Part shown: piece after piece, positions 33,662 to 44,916 of the stretch | Layout of the letters: each line of letters starts with the position of its first letter | Position numbering within the stretch: the stretch's first letter is position 1 | Source of the DNA: Staphylotrichum longicolle | Taxonomy: Eukaryota > Ascomycota > Sordariomycetes > Sordariales > Chaetomiaceae | Assembly (NCBI GenBank): GCA_019096155.1 | Contig: JAHCVI010000003.1 | Coordinates: 248,001 to 312,000, forward strand | DNA: 64,000 nucleotides | Direction of reading: 5' to 3' | Notes under the pieces: generated by a model | The model's input: only the letters and a program-made list of their open reading frames with translations | Database searches by the model: none | Told to the model about the DNA's origin: nothing | Made by a program: the position numbers and the translations under genes

Positions 33662-36600
33662 GGCGCGTTTAGCCAGGGAAGGGATGGAAGGATGTCAGAG
33701 GAGATTAGGAGAAGTGCAGGGACAACATCTGTCTAGGCAGTCTGGTGGACCACGGTGCAAGGCGGTGGTGTCTGAGGGACTCGGTCACCCGTGTAAGTGT
33801 CTGAGAAATGCACAGGGGTGACTGTCGAAGAAACCGCAACAAATTCACAAGAAACACGGGCCACGAGGCGAGCAAACACATGCCATGAACCCTGAATGCC
33901 TGCAATTCAGGTAAATCTTTGTGCAAGGCAAGACAAAAGCCTCGAACGACCCTTGCTTCGGTCCCGTGGGATGCCACCCGCCTGGCCTGGGAGCCGATCA
34001 AGAAAAGAGACGAGAACAGGAAAGGGAATCTGGCTGACCAGGGCCAAGACGCAGACCCCGCAGGGCGTCAGGCCAATGATGAACCCTTGTTGTTGCTCCC
34101 TGTCAGCCACCCACGGTCGCAGTGGCCATCGTTCCATCGGGTGGGTTGGGCGTGCGCTCCCTTGGCTGCTGGGTTGTGGCAAGGGGGAGGAACTGCAGCA
34201 AGAACCGTGAATGGAACCAACAATCGCCGCCACAGTCAAGTCAAGGCCCCCATCAGCCGGCAAAACCGAGACTGAGACTTCAACAAAGGAAGGTGCCCAA
34301 AGTCCGCACAAGATACAAGCAACCTGGGGGAGCAGTCATTCAGATCTCAACATTCGAGCCGCAAGCTCCGCCATGTTCTAGATGCCCTCAACAGTCCACA
34401 GCCCGCAAGCGCATCGATCATCGCTCCGCCGAGAGCGACGCCGCCGGTCATGGTATATGACTGACAGATGACTTGTGGACTTCCCACGCAGCTAAGGACC
34501 GCGCAAGAGAAAGCGGGAGCCTGGCGACCAGGAGAGAGGCAACGGTAGCGTGGCGGAAATGCGCACTTTATGCTGGACACCATCAACAGCGACAGTGGCA
34601 GCGATAGAACGCAATATCTATGCTGTGTTACACACACATCAGGGGCGATTGTCGCCCTTCCGACAAGGGCCAGACTGCGAAGACAGGCCTCGAACGCTCG
34701 CTTTAGAAGTTGACATCGACGACCAAGCCATGGCCATGATAGAGACGGATCGGTCCGAATGAGACTACCTTCTGGATCGGGCAGTCAAGGCAAGAGCAAG
34801 ATCTGATCCAGGGCAGGCCCGGCACGGTTGCCGGAGCGCCGTGCTCGACTTCAGCATTTGAAGAAGTGCGCGCAGGGAGGGCGAAAGATACAGACATGTG
34901 ACCGATGATGCAAATGCAAGAAGAGACATCACGGCGCTTACAGGCCGACCCTAAGCAGAAGCGTGTCGGTATCCCGAAAGGGAGCGAAGAGACGGCTAAT
35001 TGGGCGAGGTCGTCCCATCTCAGCCTTGCGACGCTGTCTGAGATCGACGCAGGGAACGACTTGTCGCCTGTCGCTGCAACAACTGGCATCCTCAACACCG
35101 AAAGCTGCGGCTGATGGATGTCTTGCCCTCCTGTCTCGCTCGATGGGATGTGGCGCAGGTAGGTTCGAGGTAGGGGATCCAGTCCGTAAGTCCATTCGCT
35201 GCTGCGTCGCAGTTGCGGCTGGTTGGTGATTCGTCATTCTCCGTGGATGTCACCCTGCCCGCAGGAGCACATCACACCCGCGGCTGTCGGCTTACCGTCG
35301 AGATGGCCGGATGTGGCGAACTACCGTAAATCATGGCCTTGTCGAGCTTCTGGGTGCTTCAATATCATAATAGCCGCCGAAGGGCCGTAGGGATGCTGTG
35401 GGGTTGGTGGTGTTGTTAATCGCTGTTCTGGACCCGGCGATGCTGCTGTGTTCATGGCAGGTTTTCATCTGAAAAGTGTTTGCTGACTAGATTGGGCAGC
35501 GTCACATCCCTGCTACTCAAGGGTTTGTTTAATCGGACAGCCGGGAAAGTCTGTTGTTCGCTTTCGGTCTCTCACCTGACAGAATGCGCATTGGCATCTC
35601 ACGTCGAGAGAAAAGAAAATGCAGATGATGCCGGCGGCCGTGGCTGATGCTGACTGTTGACCGACTGCCCAAGTGGGCTTGCTGGGGAAGAAGAGAAAGC
35701 GGGGCTGGCGGTGGGAGCAACGGTTGCACTGGGGTCAGGGTCGTCCCCGCTCTTGACAGGGGCCGCTGCGATGGGCCTCGCGCCATTCCGCCCTGCAGGG
35801 CTAGCACGTAACCGGAAAGGGCTAGGCCGATCATCCAATCAATGGTCGCCAGGTGCCCAGGCTCCTTCCTGACAGGGAGTGCTTCCCGCGGCCCAAGCTC
35901 CCGACCGCCTCCGGGCTCTTGGCTCTCCTTCCCTCTGTGTTCGCAACTTGAGCCCCGAAACTGAGGGACTGGAAGGTTCTGACAGGAATTTTCAGGCAGG
36001 CGCGGGCATGGTTCTTTTTGAGAACCCGGGACCAAGGCCCGAAAATGTGCAGAAACGGGGATCTGAGCCACCACGCCGATGAGTCGAATGACAGCCCTCA
36101 AGACATGGCCTCGATGGCTGATGATGGCTCACCCGTCGGATCTCGAGCCACGTCGCTGTGGCTGCGAGTCCACCTGCATCCCACCACCGCCGGCTGCAAT
36201 TGGCTCCCCAGCAATCTCGCTCCCCGCAAGCGAGTGCTGTTGGCAGCAGTCCTGCAAGGCACCACTGCCGGAATTTCGCTGCCCTGACGCTAATAATAAC
36301 AGAACAGCCGGAGAGCCCAGCAGCCACAGCAGCTGCGGTAACATGAGAAGTGGCCGTTTCTTCAGGAACCCGGGTTCGTATATTCATCGCTATCAGGTTC
36401 AGGTGCCACCGTCTTCTGCCGTCCCGTGGATATCACTCGATCTCAGTGCGGGGAAACCACTCGAACCGGGCTGCCATCTGCAGGCTCGTCTGCGGTGTGG
36501 CTCAAGCCGGCACCTGGTTGGGGAGAACGGCTGTGTCGAAGACCCTGTGGCTCCGGACTTGGGGAGGGGCTGACAGGCCCTGTCGAGTTGTCGTCGACCG

Positions 36601-37565
36601 CTCAGCCTGCCCGGGCAGGACGGGCCAGTCAGCACCGATCCCGCTCCCAGCCTGGTTATCGCTCCCTGTCCACTCACCAGCCCCGCCAAGGATGCAACGT
36701 TCAAGTCCCCGAATGCTGCTCGACTCGACTCGTCAGTGGGAGTCCCGGTTAGTTGTCCCCGGGGGCCACGCGGCATGCCCCAATGCCTACCCAGGCTCTC
36801 GAGTTCTCCTCTTCAAGAGCCCGGGCAACATGCCGCACTGGCGAAGCATCTTCACAGCCGTGTTCTGAATCCCTCCGTGAGACGAGCCTTACGAGAGAAG
36901 CTGTGATGTGGCACCGCAGCTCCTGCCGGAGTCACTCGGGGCTGCGCCAGGCCGAGAGAAACACCCCACGTTATTGGCTTCCCGTTTCTCGGACGAGCCG
37001 CGATGCGGCGGTGCGTGGTGGGTGGGTGAGTTTGTATCCCCACGGGCAGGGGTAGAGCTCCAAGGCACCCTGGCAACTGTGCCTTGCCATGATAGGGCAG
37101 GCGAGGTGTGCGTCGATGCTCGGCACCCTTCCCGTCGCGCGAATTCCTGCAGCCATGATGCTTCTCGGGAGCCAGGCGTCTCTGAGCTCTCGAGCTCTTT
37201 TGTTTTCACTCTTCCTCGTCCGTCAGCGGCTCGTTGCGAGGTAGAAGTTCTGTCAACTCAAGCTCGAAGCGGGCATCAGCCGCAAGGAAACAACCGGCGC
37301 ACCCTGGCACCCAGCACTGGACACTCTCAACTCTGCGCTGCCCAACAAAGTGTTTGCTCGCCTTGCCGTGACATCGCTGCCTGCCAAGCCCAGGTGCAGC
37401 AAGGTCATTTCCGCTCTGAGCTGCCCCGTCTTATATGCACGGCTGGTGCCGCAACCCTCTCGAGTTGCGCCAGCCCTGTTCACTCCGCTCGTTGCTCTCA
37501 CATTCGTTACCCTCTGACTGCTTCGCACGTTCGCTTTGGCGCGTCTGGCCTGGCTATAGGGAACA
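33662..37565. other. Gene-free interval, 3.9 kb
   Basis: Divergent gap between the kelch-type gene and the Thr-rich surface gene. Open frames are plentiful but mutually overlapping, without codon bias, splice logic or domains. No tRNA, rRNA or transposon ends seen. Confidence 0.45.
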
Positions 37566-40132
37566 ATGCTTCTCACGAAGCTCATACAGGGCCTTGGGGC
37601 CTTGTCTCTCGCTCACTTTGCCCTTGCCGAGGAACAGCTCCACGGGAGGACAGAAGAGCATAGTGGAGGGGACTACGAAGCCCAGTGCTGGGGATGCTGG
37701 AAGACGGTCACCCACACCGAGACCAAAACACACACGGCGACTGAGACCAAGACGCACACGGACGTCAAGACCGAGACGTGTACCGTCACCGAGACCAGGA
37801 CACACAAGTGAGTATGACTGATGTTTGTGAGTTGGAGCGTTGCTAACCATGACAGTGCCACCATCACGTATGAGTCCCTGACCCGCCCACATGTGACCCT
37901 CTAACACAGCAAAGCCTCCCGGCCTCTACCGTGACAGTGACGAACACGACGACTGCTACGGTCACCAACACGGCAACTGCCACGGCGACCGTGAGCTGGC
38001 TGACTACCCAGATCAACACGGCCACGGCCACGGCCACTGCCACCGCAACCGTCGTCAAGGAGTAAGTGTTTGCTGACCTATTGCCACGGCGCATGCTGAC
38101 GACGGTAGGACCACCGAGTTCCTCACCGCCACGCAGTTCTCGACGTACACGACAGTGAGTTGCCCAGCCAGCCTTCAGTTGCTCAGCTAACACGTCCAGT
38201 CTTACCCCGTCACCGTGACCACGACAGTCTGCAAGGGGTATCCCAAAGAATGCGATGTCAGCACGACAACCAAGTGGGAGACGACGACAACGACAGACAC
38301 GGTTATCTCGACCTATGTAAGTTCTCAAGCCCCGTCGTCATATACATGCTGACCGGGTAGATCACACATTGTGACTGTTGTTCCGACCACCGTCCAGGTC
38401 CCGACCACTGTCCAGGTTCCGACCACCGTCCAGGTTCCGACGACCATCCCGACCACCATTGAGGTTCCGACGACGATCCCCACGACCGTCAAGGTGCCGA
38501 CGACCTGACCGACACCATCACAACCACCGAGCTCGTCCCTACGACGCTGACAAACACGGCAACCGTGACTGAAGTCTCGACGTTTGTCACGTCGTATCCC
38601 CGTCACCGTCACTAACAGCACGACCATCTACACGACGCAGACATCCGTGGTTACCACGACGGCCGTGTCCACGTACACCACCGTCAGCACCTACACGACG
38701 GTGAGGAGCTTACCAACACCGTCACCAACACGGTCATCAACACAGTCACGCAGCTCACCACGCTGCCTGCCTCCACGGTGACCTCTGTCTTCACGACAGT
38801 TCTCCCCGATCACGGTCACCATCACCAAGGATGGCGAGGTCATCACGTCGGTGATTCCGGGTCCGACTGTCACGCAGACGACGACTGCCACCCTTCCGCC
38901 CGTCACGGTCACGGTTGCGGGGCCGACGGTGACGCGCGAGATCAAGACCTGCCCTGCTCCGACGAGTGCGCCCTCAGTCTCGCGCACCAAGACCACACAG
39001 CGCCAGCTCTGGGGCTGCGACCCTGGATTCGTCTGCAACACGCCCAAGCCTGCCGGCTGCAACCTGTGGGCCGAGCCGCCGAGCAAGGAGTATCTCTGCG
39101 AGTCCAAGTACTGCATCCCCGCGCCATATTACCCGCGCGTGGAGTGGCCCGCGAACCAGACGAGCTACTATCCTCCGACCGAAGGATACTTCAACCTCAA
39201 CCCCAACGCGTTCGGTCTCAGCTACGACATCTTTGCGATCGAGGAGATTGTCACCAAGATCAACGGCAAGAAGACGACCATCACCACGGGCAACTGGGTC
39301 TCGCAGACGGGCATCACCCACTTCCCGCCGGAGCCGACGTCGACGACGACGACCCTCAAGTACTACGGCCGCGGTGTCCCGGCGCACCTTCTCGCCAAGC
39401 GCGACGAGACGGTCGCCCCGGCCATCTGCTACGACGTGTGCAACAACGCCTTCCTCGAAGGCCAGCGCGTCGGCCCCGTGCCCGCGCTCTGCGACGACGC
39501 CGGCCCGTTCCGCGATCTCTCCAACAACTGCATGCAGTGCATCAGCAACAACAAGCTTGACCTCAAGGTCACGTTGCGCGAGTACCTCGACCCCGTCTTC
39601 GAGCAGTTCTGGGGCTACTGCGACATCCAGCCGCCGCAGTCGCAGATCGCCACCACCAACCTCCCGCCCCAGACGCAGGTGACGGAGCAGCCCACCGTCC
39701 AGACCAGCTCGCAGGCCCCGGTCAACACCGACACCGAACCCGTGCCCATCACCACCTCCAGCACGGCCGTCCAACCCCAGCCCACATCCACGACCCCGCC
39801 CGCCTCGTCCGAGCCGGCCCCCACGTCGACACCCAGCTCTACCGCCATCGAGGAACCCCACCCCCTCTTCAACCTCTACCCCGCCCCCCGCCTCCTCGTC
39901 GTCGTCGCCCTCAGCACCGGCCCCCTCGTCCTCCACCCCAAGCGGATCAGTTCCCATCCCCCCCACGACGACGACCAGACCCCCCGGAACGGGCACCTCG
40001 ACCCTCCGCACCTCCACCACCGGGCGGGTGCCGACGACGTCAATCGCACTTGGCGCAGCCGGGCGGACGTTCCAGACGTCGGTGGTGGGGCACTTGCTGG
40101 CTTTGGTGGCGGCGGTTGTCTTCTTCCTCTAA
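37566..40132 (+). CDS. Threonine-rich GPI-anchored cell-surface protein, multiple frame breaks
   Basis: A secretion signal (MLLTKLIQGLGALSLAHFALA) starts the protein. Exons 37566-37807, 37856-37867 (12 nt), 37915-38061, 38109-38154 and 38200-38316 splice cleanly into Thr-rich repeats (THTETKTHTATETKTHT, TATATATV, SYPVTVTTTVCKGYP). Coding resumes at 38398 with VPTTVQ repeats, but the frame then changes at about 38505, 38600, 38705, 38803 and 39857, several times in C runs. The domain after 38940 is Cys-containing and intact: WGCDPGFVCNTPKPAGCN, then ICYDVCNNAFLEGQ. After the last break the frame ends TSVVGHLLALVAAVVFFL, a classic GPI-anchor signal, so 40130-40132 is taken as the stop; the uncorrected frame runs to 40209. 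It is adhesin-like, but the exact function is unknown. Confidence 0.7.
38383..38445 (+). repeat. 18-bp tandem repeat encoding VPTTVQ
   Basis: Just over three copies of an 18-bp unit (CCGACCACCGTCCAGGTT with variants) inside the Thr-rich protein; related PTTI/PTTV units continue to about 38500. Confidence 0.85.
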
Positions 40133-41442
40133 TTAGCCCCAGCAGCGGCTGCTCGCTAATTGGGACTTTGGAGGGGAGGGAGATAGCTTTCAGTTTGCTT
40201 CGCTTCTAATGATCTAATTCTTTTCTATCTATTTGGCTAGTTGATGGAATGGAGGGAGGGATAAGGGTTTCAAAAGTGCACATTTTAATGGATGGATGGT
40301 TCTGGTCCAGGATTGGAGGATTTTCAGATTTGCGTTTTGCACCCATACGCTCCTTCATCATCATCGCGTACCAAGTTGGATCTGATGGGCTTGGTTGGCG
40401 ATGAGGGCATGGGGTGGGATGGGATGATTGCGGTCCGGTTACTTCACGACACTCCTTACGAGGGTTAATGTCTTATGCCCCTGCTTGAGGGCGTTTGTCT
40501 GTTTGGGCTTTTTTTTTATTTATTTGGAAGATACCCGCTATATTACTCACGAGCTCACGAGGTCGAGTTTTGGGACGAGTATGTACATGTCGCTCCTTTT
40601 TTGTATGGTATTGCATGGGCTTGGCAAAGAGGGGTTGCACATCAGTCGGTCTTTACTGCGCACACGGTGTGGGATGCGAGGGGCGGAGGAGAGAATAGGG
40701 GGGCGAAGGGGCAGATATTGGAAGCAGCAACGGGTTGGTAGCGGCGTGGATGGAATGGAATGGGATGAAATGAATGGTGGAAGTTGGGCTTTCTGGATTT
40801 GGGAGGACTAAGTTGGTTGTTTGTGCGCCGTGCCTGTGCCACAGCCATGGTTATCTGGGCATTGCGCATGAGGCACCTAGTTGAATATTGAAGCTTGATC
40901 TGTTACCTGATTTGTTGTCTGCCGTGATGGCGTGTTGAGTCCTGTGTGGGTTGCCCTGGGCGTTTACGTGCATGGCCAAGCCTCTAGCCCGGGCTGTTGG
41001 CCCCCGGGGACTTACTCTTCGGCATGTTTGCTTTCGATGTGGCCCAGTCCGGGGAATGGGCTGCGGGGGCCGATCACGATGCGTCCGTCAATAGTTGCGG
41101 TTTGGGGGATAAGCTCATTTCGGTTGACGGGAGAATTGTGGTGGTGGGTGTGGGTGGACGGGAGGGGCCGCAACGGTTCACCTGTCTGTGTCAGGGGTTG
41201 GTGGAGGTTGATAGCCTTGTTCTCGACATGTCCATCGCTCCATGGGCCTCATGTACATACATTACCCGGGATCCCCGGATTTGGTATTTCAGCATGTGTA
41301 ACGGCCCCTTTCCACGCCATGCCATCGTTCAACTATCTCACAAATTACCCAATTCACCCATAGACTCCTCATATCATATTGAATACAACACTCCCCCAAC
41401 TCCATGACCCCATGACCCCAACTACTACAGCTTCCCCTGCAG
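40133..41442. other. Convergent intergenic region
   Basis: 1.31 kb between the GPI-protein stop and the persulfide dioxygenase stop. T-rich stretches near 40505-40525 fit 3' UTR sequence. No gene supported. Confidence 0.45.
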
Positions 41443-42440
41443 TCACCACCCCTCGACCTTGACAGGCACATGCAGCAGCCCGTCCCTGGGCAGCCGCCCC
41501 GCGCGGATATTCACCTGCAGGGCCTGGTGGATCAGCTTCGGCTCGGCCAGGCCCGCGTCCCGCTCGGTCCGCCAGCTGACAAAGTCGGCCTCGGAGGTGC
41601 CGCTCTTGAGGTGCTTGTTGCGCTCCATCTGCTCGGCGACGGTGGAGGCGGCCTGGGGCGTCGAGCGCGGCGCGTTGGGGGGGTAGTCGTGGCCGGTGTA
41701 GATCTTGTAGTGCGGGGGGAGGGTGAAGAGCTTGGTGGCTGTTTGGAAGCTGGGGGGTTGTTAGTGGATGGAAGAAAGGTGTAGTAGAGAAGAGGTAGGT
41801 GGGACGCACAGATCGTTTGCGTTACCGCCGGGAAAGTCGCAGCGGGCGGAGCCGACGTCCGAGTTGAAGATGGAGTCGCCGCTGAAGATGTTTGCTGGGT
41901 CATGTCAGCGTGGGTTGAGAAAGGAGGGGCTCGCTTGGCGATGGTGAGATTCCGAGTGAACTTACTCCCAATCAGATACCCCATGTGGTCTGGCGTGTGC
42001 CCAGGCAGGTGCACTGCCTTTGCCTCGAGCTCCCCTACGTGAAAGATCTCGTCGTCGTCGAACAGCTTGTCGAAGGCGCCTTCACACTCCTCCTGGGCGA
42101 TGCCGTACCGCTTCGCAAACCGCTCCTGGACCTGGCCGATTCTCCTCCCAATACCAATCTCTGGCTTTTTACCATCCTTGGCCAGCTTGTCCTGGAGATA
42201 CCTGGCCGCTGTCAGGTGGTCGGCGTGGACGTGGGTCTCGAGCAGACGGTCGACGGTGTACCCCTTTTCCTTGACGAGGGCGAGGAGGGCATCAGCAGAC
42301 TTGGTGGTGATGGAGTTGCGAGCCGGGTCAAAGTCGAGGACCGGGTCGATGATGACGGCGGTCTTGGTGGAAGGATCGGCGACGACGTACTGCCAGGTCG
42401 AAGTCTGGGGCTCGAAGACGGTGTGGACAATGGGCTCCAT
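41443..42440 (-). CDS. Metallo-beta-lactamase-fold persulfide dioxygenase (ETHE1/Blh-type)
   Basis: Three exons on the minus strand (41966-42440, 41820-41894, 41443-41759) encode 288 aa. The metal motif THVHADH is near residue 60, followed by the LPGHTPDHMGY and FSGDSIFNSDVG segments that supply further iron ligands, and TGHDYPP. These match the ETHE1-like branch, mononuclear iron enzymes that oxidise glutathione persulfide to sulfite and glutathione. The long spacing with ERFAKRYGIAQEE resembles the bacterial Blh/SdoA type rather than glyoxalase II. The start MEPIVHTVFEP has strong context (CACCATGG). The frame stays open to another ATG at 42785, whose Arg/Ser-rich extension could direct mitochondrial import. 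It lies divergent from the YeeE/YedE gene, which suggests shared sulfur regulation. Confidence 0.9.
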
Positions 42441-43863
42441 GGTGACAGTCGGGGGTATGATTGCGGGTTTCGGGTGTTTCTCTGGGAAAGTTCTTGATCG
42501 AATCTGTGTTGTGTTCGAAGTTAAGCGTGTGTATAGACTGAACGAGGCACTGGTTTGATATATGCCGGCCTGCCGACATGTCGAGGGGCGATGTGCCTGC
42601 AGCTGGAAGCTGAAGACATGACGGCCGGTCTGGGCGCTCGTATGACGTCTGGCAGGCAACACTGAAGTCGCCGACCTCAACCTACAGCATGATGAAAGCG
42701 TATCAAGACAAAGCCGGGCTGTGTTTGAGTCAAGCGCCGACAGCCGCTGCAGCAGGCGGCTGCTGGACCGAGAAGGGGGTGGCATCTTGACATTGCGCTG
42801 GGGGGTGGACGTGAGTGCTCCATCGGTTCGTCCCGAAAAGTCTCCGGGGGCATTTCAACCATGTGAATGGTCGTGGATCGTCATCATCTCATCATCTAAT
42901 CCATCTCATCTCATTCTCGATTCTTCGATTGTTTCTGTGGGCGGTGTTGCCGCAACCGCATGATGCCCGGATATTATCGAGATGTGTTTCATGCTCTGTC
43001 GGGGATCCGAGGCGGCGGCAGGTATCCGGGCTGCGGTGCAACCCGGGGTGCTGCCGCCGTCTGCAATGCAGCTCGGCGACGTGCACCGACAGCCGCGACG
43101 GGGATAAGAGGCCGAAGATCGGTGGGTCCCCGGGCAGGGCTCCACTCGACCCCGGGTCTCGGCGCTGAGATGGAGGACCCCGAAAACGGGGTTGTGTTCG
43201 CCGACCAAAAAGCACACCCAAAACTCTCCGAAATGGGATCCAGCGGAGTGTTCGCCGTTTGCGTTTTTCAGCCCTGGACGCCTTCCCGTGTCCCCGAAGC
43301 AACCCCATCGCTTCGGGAAGCTGGGAATTACATTTTCATGCGCAAGGAAAGAACGAAGGGACCCCTGTTCCCCAGATCCTGGGCTTTGACTCGAGGGCGG
43401 TTCTTTTTCAGTCTTCCAGGCCCCCCTCGGTCTCCACCACCCTTGACTCCGGCTGTCGGGCAGGCACTTGAGGCGCTCTCGGGCAACCTGGAAGGCCCTC
43501 CCTTCAATGGAGTCTGCACGCAACGAACCAAAGCCAAGCCCGGCGACGCCCCGAGAACCGCGCTAACATCCCCATCTCCCCTTACCCATGAATCTGGGAC
43601 TTGGGATGTTCAATTCGCCATCCTTCTCGAAAATGGCAACCAACGCCACCCCTGCCATCGAGTGGTGGCCGAGCATTCCTCGGGACCAGTGGGCACTTTC
43701 ACAACCCACCATCCCTGAACCATCTCCATCTGAGCCGAGTGCACTTATGTATAAAGAAGCAAGCCATGGCGCCGTGGCGTTTCGCCTCTTTGACCTGAAC
43801 CGATCTAAACCTCAAACATCATCATTATCATAAAAAAGTTAAAACAAATTCACCAACTTGAAA
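42441..43863. promoter_or_regulatory. Shared divergent region of the sulfur gene pair
   Basis: 1.42 kb between the start codons of the persulfide dioxygenase and YeeE genes. TATAAA at 43750-43755, about 110 bp before the YeeE ATG, is a plausible TATA element. I found no clear CYS3/MetR-type palindrome by eye. The left 345 bp may instead be coding if the upstream dioxygenase start is used. Confidence 0.5.
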
Positions 43864-44916
43864 ATGAACAACATCCTCACCGGCGCGGCCATGGGCGCCG
43901 CCCTCACCACGGCCGGCGTCTACGCCCCCGACATCATCCTCTCCCAGTTCAACTTTACCGACTTCACCATGCTCCAGACCTTCCTCTCCGCCGCCGCCGG
44001 CAGCACGTACGTCTCACCACCACTTTGACCTCTCACCACAAACATAAACTAACATGCGCCCCCCCACAGACTGGTCGTAACAGCCGCCCAAGCCCTGCAC
44101 CTCACCACCCTGCCCCCGCGCCCCGCGTCCACCGTGGGCCTGCTCCCGACCCGCTTCGACGGCAACCTCGTCGGCGGCGCCCTCCTCGGCGCCGGCATGG
44201 CCATCTCGGGCGCCTGCCCGGGCACCGTGCTCGCCCAGCTCGGCGTGGGCGTCAAGTCGGGCCGGTACGCCCTCGGCGGCGCGGTCCTGGCAGGCGTTGT
44301 CTGGTCCTGGATCGCGCGGCGCCGCGGGTGTCCCGCTCCCGCTCCTCCTCCGGTGAATGGGAAGGGGGAGGAGAAGGGCAAGGGCAAGGGCAAGGAGACG
44401 GTGTATGAAGCGCTGGGCGTGAGCAGGGGCGGGCTGCTGGTTGGGTTGGAGGCGGCGCTGGTGCTCGCTGTCGCGGCGGCGGTGCGGTACACGAATGCCG
44501 CCAAGGGGGAGGCGAGGGGGATCCCGCCTTATTTTGCGGGTCTGGCGATTGCCGCCGCGCAGCTCGTGTCGATCGTGCTGAGGGGGTCGTTGCTGGGCGC
44601 GTCGACGGCGTTCGAGGAGCTGGGCGGGGTGGTGTGGGGGTGAGGAAGTATGCGAACGTGCTGTTTTCCGCGGGGCTGGTCGGCGGCGCGTGGTTGGTCT
44701 CGCAGGCTGTGCCGGCGCTGAGGCCGGCCGCGGAGGTGGCGGTGTCGCCGGCGAGGTCGGTGCTGGGGGTTCTTGATTGTGTTTGGGTCGAGGATGGCGG
44801 GTGGGTGCACGTCGGGGCACGGGATCAGTGGGCTGTCGCTGATGTCCATCTCGAGCTTTCTGACGGCCGCGGCGACGTTTGGTATGGGAGGCCTGGTGGG
44901 GTTATTGTTGAACTGA
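43864..44916 (+). CDS. YeeE/YedE (DUF395) sulfur-compound transporter, two frame breaks
   Basis: Exons 43864-44006 and 44070-44916. The protein is strongly hydrophobic with two homologous halves. The first carries SGACPGTVLAQLGVG and the second GGCTSGHGISGLSL, the conserved cysteine motifs lining the YeeE thiosulfate channel. The start MNNILTGAAMGAAL is the first ATG. The frame breaks in a G run at about 44630 (apparently one G short) and again at about 44770 (apparently one G too many); bridging both gives about 320 aa ending TFGMGGLVGLLLN. A Lys/Gly-rich loop separates the halves. YeeE/YedE proteins import thiosulfate or related sulfur species across bacterial membranes. With a persulfide dioxygenase next door, handling of thiosulfate, sulfide or persulfide is likely here. 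Confidence 0.85.

Noticed and set aside
38317..38397. A frame break at about 38385 in the Thr-rich gene
   Set aside because: An 81-nt intron with donor GTAAGT at 38317 and acceptor CCAG before 38398 restores the frame, so no indel is needed there.
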